Source of the DNA: Erigeron canadensis
Taxonomy: Eukaryota; Streptophyta; Magnoliopsida; Asterales; Asteraceae
Reading direction: 5' to 3'
Assembly (NCBI RefSeq): GCF_010389155.1
Contig: NC_057768.1
Location: 19,527,664-19,591,663, forward strand
Length of the DNA stretch: 64,000 nucleotides
Shown piece after piece: positions 1-12,200 of the stretch. The notes beneath the pieces were generated by a model that saw only the letters and a list, made by a program, of their open reading frames with translations, ran no database searches and had not been told where the DNA came from. The translations under genes and the position numbers were made by a program. The first letter of the stretch is position 1, and each line of letters opens with the position of its first letter.

Positions 1-28
1 CTTTGAGATCATTCAAAGCGAGAGAGAT

Positions 29-1576
29 ATGACCACTGAAACTGCCGTTGTCGCTCCCGTTCTCACCAGCGCCCCTGTGAGTCCTGTCGTTGTCACGAGC
101 CCGGTTCTCACAAGCCCGACGACTGATCAACATCCCAAGAAGAACCGAATTCAAGTTTCAAACACAAAAAAACCTCTTTTCTTTTATGTCAATCTTGCTA
201 AGGTATATATGTCATTTTGTATATATATAATATATATATGTCACAATAACAATACTCGATCTATATACCAAAATTCATGGTACGTAGTTTCGTTATCATA
301 TATGGTTTTGATTTAATAATCATAGAACAAAAGGATGGATGGATACCGAAATAAATGTTGGTTTATGTGACAATACAATTAACAGGACACATTTTTTCTA
401 AAAGTAGAAAAACATAATATTTTAAGACTATGGTCCTGTGTTTTCCTAATTAAGAATGGAATTATACAATAAAGACAACATAGTGTTTGGCGAAATACAA
501 TCAAGCTTAAAACTTAATTAGAAACTGAGATTAAGATGATGAAAATCGAGTTTTTTCAAATGATATGTTAAGGTTATTTTTCTCTGTGTGTTTTAGTTAA
601 CATGGTTTTTGAAACTAAGTTTAGAAAGGATATATGCTTAATTTGGTCTGTTTTAATTAATAATTTGTTATGTTTGTAGAGGTACATTCAACAACATGAT
701 GAAGTTGAGCTCTCTGCCTTGGGCATGGGTATATATATCCTCTCTCTTGTATTCATAACCTCATTTCACTGCCTCTTAAAATTACAGCAATTTCATTACC
801 ACAAGTATAAATATCTCTTTTTTAATTATAATCTATAGGTTTAGATTAAATCATATTTCAAACAACTTATAATTATACATCGTATGTTGTGGCTATGATA
901 TGTAGTAATTTTTTAAAACATTCGTCGATTATATGAAATGCTAAAACCAAAAGGCGAATTTTGATTAACGGATTATAAAATCCGCTACATTATTTCTAGT
1001 ATATATCTCGAAATAAAGGTGTATATGCATTTAACATATTCTTTTTTGGTATGTTATAGCAATTACAACAGTTGTTACAGTAGCTGAGATACTAAAAAAC
1101 AATGGTCTTGCTATTGAGAAAAGTAAGTGTTTTATGCATTCATAATCGTATATCGTATATCGAATCATAGACGTCACTAATACATATGTGTTTTTACAGA
1201 GGTCGTTACTTCCACCATCGGCATGAAGGATGAAACAAGGGGCCGGCTAATTCAAAAGGCTAGGGTTAGTTTTACAAATCCTCATATGTTAAAACCAGAT
1301 AGTATTAGTATTCTATCGTATTGATCGAAACCAACATTATATTTATGGGGTAGTGATCCATATGTTTTGATCCATTCACAACAATCGTACATTAATTTCA
1401 AAACCGATAAATACTAACATTTCTTGCTCCTCTGTGTTATTTATCTCTTTTAAATTGATATGTAGATCGAGATTGTACTGGGGAAGACCGAGAAGTATGC
1501 GTCTATGGCGACTCCACCCAGCGCTCAAGCACGCGAGAAGGAAGCAGCTGCTAACAAGGAAGAAAAAAAACAGTAG
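29..1576 (+). CDS. Alba-family DNA/RNA-binding protein (5 exons, 153 aa)
   Basis: Coding exons are 29-202, 680-728, 1060-1122, 1200-1264 and 1466-1576. All junctions are GT-AG, the phases agree, and the 462 nt end at TAG. The spliced protein has a Pro/Val/Thr-rich N-terminal tail (about residues 1-37). The Alba fold follows, opening with KKNRIQVSNTKKPLFFYVNL and continuing through the LSALGMAITTVVTVAEILKN helix and a RGRLIQKARIEIVLGKTEKY-type C-terminal strand. A short Lys/Glu-rich tail ends the protein. Plant Alba proteins of this short class bind RNA and DNA/RNA hybrids in nucleus and cytoplasm; that role is family knowledge, not something read here. The ATG at 29 is the first in frame and lies close to the window edge, so the promoter is outside. 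The 3' end faces the convergent Rgp1-like gene. The repeated PVLTS motif in the tail is not a usual Alba feature. Identification is firm; which paralog it is cannot be said. Confidence 0.93.
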
Positions 1577-3271
1577 GATTGACGATATATACTTTCTTCA
1601 TTTATATAGAGATGTGGTAATCATATAGTCTATTTTGTGTTTCCTCCCCTCGATGCACCCAGATTTTAAAGATTTGAGGTCGTAATATTCGAGTCAAGTC
1701 TGTATTAATATGTTTCATTTGTGTCTTGAGTCCACATCAAGCCATTGGTACGGTCTTGCTCAACATATGTGAGCAATACAAGAAGTGGTATATTATGCCT
1801 GTGTAAAAAAACAACATATATTGGTTGCGAAGTGTTTCTCTCATTCATAACACTTGATGTGTTCAAGTATTTGAAGTATATATATGAAATATTGTTAGTT
1901 ACATTGCATACGGCAAGTTGATATTATTATTCTTCACATAAATAGGTATATTCTATAAAAAAACATGAGGTGATGTTGATACAAAAAATACCTGTAGTGG
2001 GCATGTGCGAGTTACATTCTAAGCACTCCTGTAGTTTAAGAATCGGAGTAGAAGAATACCGTTTAAAAAAAAAAAACATATAGGAAAAAAATTAGAATTT
2101 TGCGAACATTTGACATTCCATTTAAATTATTTATACTTTTATAGGTGTGTAGAACACAATTAACACACGAATTTACAGTGTCTTGTTCATATATCTTATC
2201 AAGATGATAACTTGATTTGCAGATGAGTCAAGTGCTGATTTGCAAACTATTGCACATAACGCAGCCTCATCTCAACAGCCTCTTTTGTCACCTATTGATG
2301 AGAAAGTCATGAACAACTTTAAAAAGGAACATCTATAATCTGTCTTGAAGAACTTTCAAGGAATATCTAAAAACTAGACAATTTATATACCAACAGATAA
2401 AGTAAAAGACTTGTAATAACATAAGAATAAGAATAATCCTAAAGATATGTTACAAAACTAGGCCAAAAATGTCTAAATGGAAAATACAAATATATGGGCA
2501 TGCAGGAAAACCACCCCAGCAAAATGTTTACAGCTGAAATAAGTGGAATGCATGTGAACATAGGGATGAAAAAAAAAATCATTATGGCAATACATCAATG
2601 GTGCTTTGGTCGACGACTCCAAGAAAACCCGCCAATAGTAATTTACAATGAATCCATAACCGAGTCTTGCAGTATTTTCCAAGCAAAGTGTAGCCACATT
2701 TCTTCATCCTGACATGCGATCTTACTTACTCAATTATGCAACTGCAAAAGTGGCACAATGTTAATGGCTAAGCATCACAATCATACATACTAGAGGCTAA
2801 AATCAGAATGTCCGGCGAGTTGACTAGCGAGCCAAAGATGATAATTCTTGATGTTGGTCATATTAGAAATAGTTAAGTAACGATTCAGATAGCTAGCATA
2901 CATTTTTTACATGTTCAGCCAGTTTGACATGTTCACTTTTTAGCTGAAATATCTGATTTGACCCCATTGGGATTAAAACAAAAACCCCAAATCAACTTAT
3001 TGGTAAATGGGTTGAAACACATACAAATGTATTTGGATAAGAGCTATTGTTTCTTTGAAATATCATTGTTTTCACTACCAACATATCATCATTCTCCACT
3101 ATGCAAAATGAAGGATTTGGGAAAATGACTGTTGAATTTTTTTTTTTTAAGCTACCTATATCACTCATTTTTGCAAACTAAAATACTATTTGACCTTTTC
3201 GCAAGAGCGGCTGTTAGTTTGCAAAAAGTCACGACTCTATTTAGTAAATAAAGTGCTGTTAATAATTACCG
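1577..3271. other. Intergenic spacer between convergent ALBA and RGP1-like genes
   Basis: AT-rich spacer that holds the 3' UTRs of the two convergent genes. No complete gene is visible. Around 2930-3190 there are short phrases of the kind found in the dispersed intron repeats described below (2-3 short blocks of gacccatt/gggttgaaa type), too decayed to delimit. One exon-like open stretch is listed separately. Confidence 0.5.
2221..2338 (+). pseudogene. Unassigned exon-like open stretch
   Basis: A TTTGCAG acceptor-like sequence ending at 2220 is followed by about 39 open codons ending in TAA at 2338. The composition (Ser, Gln, Asp, Glu, Ala) is typical of real protein rather than AT-rich noise. 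I do not recognise it. It could be the last exon of an alternative ALBA transcript, a relic exon, or chance; no upstream partner exon is evident. Confidence 0.2.
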
Positions 3272-6200
3272 TCAAGAACGGTCCCACAATGGTTCTACCG
3301 AAGATGGCTTTTGACTTCTACCATGAGACACCGTTGTCGTAAATGGAGGTGCATGCACTGTTATCGGAAGTACCCATTCACATTTGTCTCTTCCCTCTAT
3401 TAGAAGTGGATGCTCAAATCTACCACAAATATAACGACTGTTAAGAATGGCTTTGAAGTTTCCACTAGCATAAGAGTTCTCATTTTGATCTTTCAATGTA
3501 ATTAATAGAAATAAGAGAGATGGTCATAAAAAGACTGGCTTACAAAGATGCAAACAATCAAGTAGATGCACTTTCTGCTAAAAGTCTTACGAAATGTAAG
3601 ACCAAATTTGGACATTTCACACATCCAGATAGTACTAGAGGACCATGACCGATACCCTTGAGGCCTTGACAAATTAGTACCTACCGTTTCTAGTTCCATG
3701 GTCCATTTTAGAATACCCCCGAGCAGAGCTTTCTATGTCTAGTGGGTCGATAATATGGATAACATTTACAAGTCCGGTTGGAGTTGAACAAAACACTTGT
3801 TCCAGATATAAAGTTATAAACATTTTCATATAAGTCATTGTTAAGCTTCAAAATATCATATATGTCCAACCATAATTCTAAATATCAAAAATGACATTAT
3901 CAAGCTTGAAATATATAAAAAAAATGCCCAAATAATTAAATTTAATCTAAATAAAACTTTAAAATTCTTTAAAACTATTAACAGCATTTGCAATTTACAA
4001 TTATACCCTGCTTTTTTGATTCCTTAAATTACAAGTATTGGGCTGCCAATTTGAAGTCTTCAGTGTAATACATTTTTACATGTAATGCTTAGTTTAGAGG
4101 TGATAGGGCTATGAGGGTGGCATGTCGCCTTTGTTCCTCTTTTTGTTTGTTAGCTGTCACATAGCTTTGCATGTACATCGTATAGTCAATATGGTATTCT
4201 GCCATATCACCTGTTTTTATTGAATATTTATATAAAATCACCCGGGTAAATTCCCTTTTACCCAAAAAAGAAAAAAACATATATACAGATCTAATTGATG
4301 TTTTTCGCATAATAAAAGTACTCCGATTTACATATTGACACAACCAAAAGAATAAATCTAGGAAAAAATAAAACAGTAGAAGAGAAACATGTAACCTACT
4401 TGGGCTGATGAATTCACAATAGATACGAAACCTACTGCTATGGCATAACTCATACGTGATTGTTCTATCACCAAATTTATTTTGGAGTCATATACACTAC
4501 AATTGCAGATTTTTTTCCAACTACTTTAATCTGGATCTCATGTTTTTTGACCTTGTTACCCATTTTGAGTCCACATATATCACCATTTCTTTTTGCAAGT
4601 CTCTCAGAAAATGGTTTCATTAACTTCTATCATCTGTTGTATTAAGCAATTGCGAACAGAACACTACGTAAAACTAATTGTTTGACATCATAACATATTA
4701 ACATACTCTTTGTGATATGTTATCTTTTCTGACCAATATATAATTAGTTAACTACCAAAGCGAAAGTTTATAAGGTAGTGGGAATTATAGATCCGCATAT
4801 ATGTTTTGTAACTACGGAATAAAAAAGGTGGGTATATTTGTTAACTGTATAGGTTATTTACAATTTTAAAGGAATTTAAAGTTTTTTGTGATTAAATTTA
4901 ATGATTTAGAAAATTTTGATATATTTCAAGCTCAATAATGGTATTTCATACATTTAGAAATCTAGTTGGAGGTATATGATATTTTGAAGCTCAACAATGG
5001 TATATATTAACTTTTTCCTTATTAATGACTCTTGTGTCCAATATGATTACCGAAACTATTTTCTAACATCTAACTCTTGGAATACAAAGATTTGGGAGGT
5101 TTTATACTATCAAGATACACATTGGCGAATTTCAACCCCTCCACCCACTTCCTATTTGGCTGAACTTTGTAATACCCGTTTGACCAATTAGAGAAAAAAA
5201 ACCCCTTAATTGGCGCGCTATAAGCGGTCAACATTTCCACCTCTAACTAGGGCCTGCCACAAGTAGTACTAAAAATAACCACAAGATGCCAACAAGTACA
5301 TGATTATGCAGTGACATACCTGGTCCAGTCTACGTTCTTTGGAGTGGTGAAAAATTCAAACCGAAGCACCCATTGCACAGAAACATGTCTAGTAGAAAAA
5401 GACATTGGCCCATCCATGGGAATTGAAAATAGAACACTGGTCTGTACCAAATCTGCAACAACCTCATGGTGATCACTCTGGATCTGCATATATAAAGTCA
5501 TTCAGCTGATCAATATAGTACAGTAATATAAGACCGACTAGTCATCTCAAATGTTAAGGATGTCTCTCTGAAATATCTCTCACATGCTAATCACACCAAC
5601 GGAGTCCAGTTTAGATGAGACCACTCCTAAAGGCGAGGTTTTTGTATTAAGACATCTGCCACAAGTAATTCTCCCAAATTTTTTAGAATAATTATTTTGG
5701 CAATATGAGGATCGCACTTGATGATATCATAATATGCATATGTAAGAGAAATATGGTTTTAAATGCAAATACATTTGACTAATCCTTTTAACAATCTTTC
5801 CATGCATGCAACCATGTACCAACAAATAATTATTTTGATTTGCACACAAGTATGATATTTTAAGGTACATAGCAGAAAATTTAATCCCTTTGCGATATAT
5901 AGCGAAGATCGAACTAAGATTAATATACACCGTATAATACTGGCTTAATGTTTTCTTCTAATAATAATGACTGCAAGGATGGGTTTATTTAGAATTTTAA
6001 ATTTGACTTGATTGATCTAATAAAACGCAAATGTGAATGAAATAACGTTCAGCTTAAATGGGTTAGTTATGGTTTGAGTCTAATTTATAACTCTAGTGAA
6101 ACAGAATGGATGCTGAAACCATAATCAAAAGCATGTTCTGGTTAGATGATAGACGATTTGATTGGTAAGTTGTTGGCCGCTATCTTACAAAGACCTTCCT

Positions 6201-9200
6201 TAACTTGAATGCTAGATTTGAAGAAAATAAAATGATATTTACTGGTAGATAGGTCATTTAGTTCATTACGGAAATGAACAACCTTAGAGAAACAATATTG
6301 GGGATAATAGTTGAAAGAGAGTAAGGTCATTCAATACTAAATGAGAAGGTATAATAGAGTTATAACTTAAGCATTAATCACTTATATGATTCCTTCATAT
6401 GAATCATGAGTTTGTTAGAATGGTTCCTTATAAAGGACAATACATTTAGGGGGTGTTCGCATTCCTTTATCATTCCTTAACTTGAATCCTAAGTTTGTCT
6501 GTATGGTTCTTTTTTGAGTAATTTTCATTTGCTACATTAAAAGAAGTATAGATAATGCAATCAAGCTCCTAAAAAGCTAAGGTAGTAATATTTAACAGTG
6601 GAGTAAATAGTTTCCAACAGGGTTTAAATATAGCCATGTTATCATTATGCCATTCGGCATTTAAAAGTGGCAAAACTGGGGGTTTGGTAACAGGTCGGTC
6701 AATATAGATTTGGGTAAAATGGGTAATCTTAACGCACAAGTCAAAACAAGACAAGACGGATGAGATGTGTTGAGTTGACCCATCAAGACTTCTTACCCTT
6801 ATTTCAATTTCAAAAGATCATGTTTTAGAAAATGCTCTGTTTTACCCATGTGACACTTTATCAATAACACACATCCCGGGTTAGCCATATATAACAGGGT
6901 TGAAATATCCACATCTTGTGACAATTTAGTGACTAGACTGTCTCCCACTCGGATCTTACTATGAAATTAAATCTGCATTTGTCAGAGCATTAGATGGTAC
7001 CAAGCACTTTCCTCTTTCAATTTAATGTAGCTAATTACCAATGTGTTTATTCCCTGAGATTTCTTATTTTATGGACATTTTATAGTAGATATATTCATTT
7101 CCTACATAATACATATCACATAACAGAAGAAAAACTTGCATAATATACACAAGAATACTAATGGTTACCGGTTCCCATAGAAGCAAAGAAAAGTCAAAAT
7201 TAGATTATTAACCAACGAGAAAGTATCATATAAATAAAGATACCGTTTATATAACTATTACTAATAATATATTACGAGTAGTACACTGAAAATGTATCAG
7301 ATTCCAGCAAAAGATGATAAACCTTAGTGATTGTTGGAGAATGTCTTCGTGATGGATGCGCAGCGCGACGACTTATAGTCTCTGATAATTCCAAGGTTAC
7401 CGAAAGCTGGATCAGACAGCTCAACCAAGTAAAAATTTAAAAAAACTGATCAAAATTTCCTAAAATTGGCAATTTTAACCCATGTAGTAATGAAATGGTC
7501 GAACTAAGTGTGTTTTATCTATAGCGGGTGAAATAAATATGGTGGCTTGAAAGGAAGAAAATGAACCAAACTAATCATAGTCATTTAATGTGTATTTTCA
7601 AACGCACATACCTCCTAAATCATTTTATACAAAAAAATATATATATACCTATTGAGATAACACAATATGGTTTAATTATTTTTGACAAACTAATTACTTC
7701 TTAGGAAATTAATTAAAAAAAAGTGGAAGTATCTATGGGAAGCCACACTTGAATTAATTTTACCCAAGCCCGCTTTGACCTGTTACCCAGCCCACCAAAC
7801 CCCCATAGTTTGCCAACTATACATTATTCCACAGTATAACTTAAATTCAGATATACCTCAAGGCATCTCCTGGTACCTTCTTCATGGAAAAAGGTAAGAG
7901 TTCCACCTATCTGTAATCAGATGTATCCATGTGAATTATTACATCAAACAAATTAATTCATATGACGACAAAGATTGTCCGAAATTACCACATCACCAAA
8001 GTAATAAGTTGATTCAGGTTTCGTGGGTGAAAATCTTAGAAGAACTTGGTCATCTAGCCTAATGTTGTACGATCTTCCTCGAATGAACCCTTCTGCTGCA
8101 ATCAAGGTTAGTGACAACTTAATCTGTGAGGTATAAACTTTAAAACATATTATTGCATGCATGATGCTTATAGTTAAAGATAAATTTAATTATATTAAGA
8201 GTGAAAGTAGAGTAAAATAATACCAAGAAACAGTATTACTTACATGCAACAGGTTCGATGGTTCTTAATACATCCGAGGCTCTCAACTCATCATCCATTG
8301 AGAGAGATTTTGGACTTCTTGGCTGCTGATTTGGAGAGACAATAGCTGACGACCTTCTAGGTGACAAATTATCTATTTTGGAAACAATGTGTCAATGTAT
8401 TAAAGTTTTACTTATCAGCAAGTCTTTAACAACAATGAAAAGAACTTAGCCACTAACTTTCAAAGTTTTCCGACTTGCATAAGGGAAACTTCAACTAATT
8501 AGATAAATAAGTTGATAACTTGATATGTCGTTGTCTCTGATGGGTTAGTCTCAAACGAATGAAAAGATATCCAGATGCATAAAACCTCATTAACCGTTAA
8601 GAAACTTTCAAAGTTATTATTATAAGAACTTTATTCTTTCTTATAATCATAATTAGCACATTAACTACTTATAAAAAGTTCAAAACAAGAATATGAAGTG
8701 TTTGCCCTGGAGAACTGTTACATGAACCGCTCATTTTGACTCCCTAAATGTTATCAGAATAATAGGCATTGGCATTCACATAGAAAACACTTGCTTTGAA
8801 TACTCATCATATTGACCAACACCCAATACTTTAAAAGAATATTGACATGGACAATCATGCTGAAAATCATTTTATTTGTTTCTTATGATAAAAAATTGGT
8901 ATTGTACAAGTTAAAATGCATAACATACAATATTACCTATTTCCTTTTTGTATTAGGTTTTTTATTCGTTGAACAAATTGTTACATTTTTCAAGTTAATT
9001 TGCCAACGAAAAAATACTTGTAACTGGATATATAACCAATCTTCTTCATCAATTTGCTTTAATTGTTTGCTAAACCTAAACAGATATTAAGCATTTCTCT
9101 ATGACAGTTTAAGTCTGTCAAAACACACCCAAGAAGTACCCATAGTTCAATTTCGCAAGAGCAAGAAAGATCATTAAAAACTAATCAGTAATACTTTGTA

Positions 9201-12200
9201 AAATGTTTGCTTGCATATAGTATAGATTACCCTCACTAGCACCATATAGCACCTCAGTCGCAGACAGCCGAGGAAGTGCCATATATGATGACATTGTCGA
9301 CCTCTGGTCATGGTACAGTACATCCTTACTCGATCTTGCTGCAGATGACTGCAAGGACAATGAACTGCCAAATGCTTTTTGTAAACTTCCCCTTGCTGGA
9401 TTGTAGGAAGAGACAGAAGACACATCATCTCTTAAACTTTCATTATCTTCCTCTACTCCATCAAAAGTTTCATTAGCTCTAGCCTGCATAAAACTGTAAC
9501 TGTGAGGATTCATAATCAAAGTGAGAAGAAATCTTCATAGGAGACTAGTATAAGTGGCAAATTAAACCCATGTACTTATGAATTGGTGGATCTGGGTTAC
9601 GTTTATCTATAAGAGTTCAAACAGGTTATAAGAAAGTGGCTCAAAGGGTAACAAGTCACCCACAGTGTATTTCATATGCTTAATTCCACAAGATGATTGA
9701 GTACGAAAAAGTAGATTATTATTGAAACGATATTATAGAAAATTTCGATCAAACTTCACACATAACTATTATTTAAAACTCCGGGTAGAAAAGTTTTCCG
9801 GAAACCTCAACCCCACCTATTTGGCAAAACTACACGTTCTCCCGAAACCTGTTTCGACCTGTTACCTAATCTTTCTGACTACTTTTACCACCTTAAGTAA
9901 ATAGCATGATAAAGAATGGAAAAGGGGAAAAATATTCACACCAACAAATGTTATCAGTAGCTTACCCATTCAGATTCAGCGTCCATGTCTTTCCAATAAA
10001 CATCCAAAAGAATAGGCGTGGAAGGTACAATCCCTGAAATGAGGGGAACATCGTCATCTTGCTCTAACCTTTAAATAAAAGATATTCATCTTGCTCTAAC
10101 TCAAACCATTATGCTTAAAAGATGGAGATTATATACATCAAGAAAGAAATTTGACACTCATCACTTTGAGGGTGTGTTTGGGTTATGGCTGTGAGGGTGT
10201 CTTTCATTCTCATTGAGAGTGTTTCATTGATAGCCTTGGATACAATTTGGGTATCAATCCCATTAGAATAGCCATCTTACAAACCCACCAAGGATGACGG
10301 GTTTCAAATCCACTCCCATTCCTACTTTAAACCCAAACACATAGTGATTCCATCTTTAAAACCAAACTCCCCTGGTTGTAGAAATGAGATATCAATAGTA
10401 AGCGTGTCCATTCCGCAAGAGTGAAAGAATTGACTAATGGAAGATGAATCTTTAATCAATGGAACTATGCAAGTGGAACTTATCAAGCATACAGTAATGA
10501 AAATGACTCACACTATGATGGTGGCAACCGCAAGGGCTTAATAGGGTGATAATTTGGTGGACTAGTGAGAACTGAGAAGAGGCATAGGGGATTAATAGGG
10601 TGATAATTTTGTGGACTGGTGAGAAGTGGAAGTCCTTAAGATTGCATGCCGATGTTAATTAAAGCATGGTTGACAGACCTCTAATGATATAGTAATCGGT
10701 GGTATGAAATGTGAAAGAATACTCTCTCCTCATTATAATGCACTTACATCAATGTTCTACTATGTTGTATGGGATTCATCAATACTCTGTGTTGATCAAC
10801 AAAATTAGGTAGGTGTTGATACAAAGATCGAGGTTGGAGAAATACCATAGAAAAAATATAGTTCAAGATGATGAAGGCTACTCTAAATGGGTGGTTACAC
10901 GCTTATAACACAATATACAACCCTAAAAAAATATTAGGAACTGTGCCTAGTTTAGTGCCATCAATATGTGCATGCGAAGTAGTTAAGTACGTACTCATAG
11001 TATAATAATGGTAGCAGATTGGTAAGCTTCAGGAGTCCTACGAATCTAGAAAGTAAAAAAAAAACTTAAAGGGGATTCTGCAAGGCATTACACTAGAGAA
11101 GAAAAGCATGTAAAACGAGAAAATTCTCAGAAAAAGAAGAGGTAATGCAATTGTCTTTGTGAAAATGTGATTTCCCTACTTTGTAAAAGTCCACAGAAAT
11201 CTCTTGGCGAATGTGGATGAAGATTCTAGCTTGAAATAACTGAAGTTCAAAGACTGGGAAATAAATCTGTTCATGCATATTATTTCTGCTATCATACACA
11301 ATCATTCATTAAATAAAATGCTCCAAATCTCCAATTTGTTTCAATCTCAGACATCCAGAGGCAACAACAAAGGCAAAGCTCAAGCCGAAGTAGACTCAAA
11401 AGAGACATGAAAGCATAAGGGTTATGATTAAAAGATTTACCACTTATTCCAGTTTCTTCGCTTAACAGGCCATTTGTTTTTTCAGTGACCCATATTTGCA
11501 GAGATAAGCGAGCTTCCTGCATCAATCAAGAGTCCCATACATTAGAAAACTTACCAAAAGAAGTGTTTTTTTTTTTTTTTTTGAACCTTTACAAAAAAAA
11601 GTAATACAAAAACATTATAAGCATAAGACAGAAGCAACAACAGCCACATCAAATTCTAGCAAGGGAAGCAGGACCCTGCTTGATTTACCCAACTAAACTA
11701 GAGACAGGGCACGCATGCATAGAAATCTTATTCACATTCTGGTAGATGCATACGTTCCGCCTGACAGGGCTTGCGTCCAGTTTCTGAACTTCTGTTTTCA
11801 TCATTAAAGAACAACACTTACATCCATGGACGTACTTCACAGATCATGGACTGTCTACCCAAAATTACACAATAGTATTGCTAATTCCAGATATCATAAA
11901 ATAGAGGTAAGCTGTTGTCATATCCTTACTGTTCTATGAAGGAGGGGAAAAACAAAAAATACCCCCCTCTCATTCCGCTAGCACACAAAAATATAACAAG
12001 CTAACGAACCAAACTATACCTTGCTTTTAGATATCTCCAAGCATTTATGCGGTTATTCAAGCAAAACCACCTCAACTGCCCTAATCCATATCCTCAAATT
12101 TTTCTGCTTCTTTAATATATTCTACAGTCTTGCAGAATACTCTTGTAGTCCTGTTAGTGTTGACATATGAATCATCCAGCTTTTTCTAACTTTCCTACCA

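Noticed and set aside
9181..9476. Other open frames over Rgp1 exon 6
   Set aside because: They overlap the conserved exon in other frames or on the opposite strand; only the frame matching the Rgp1 splice phases is kept.
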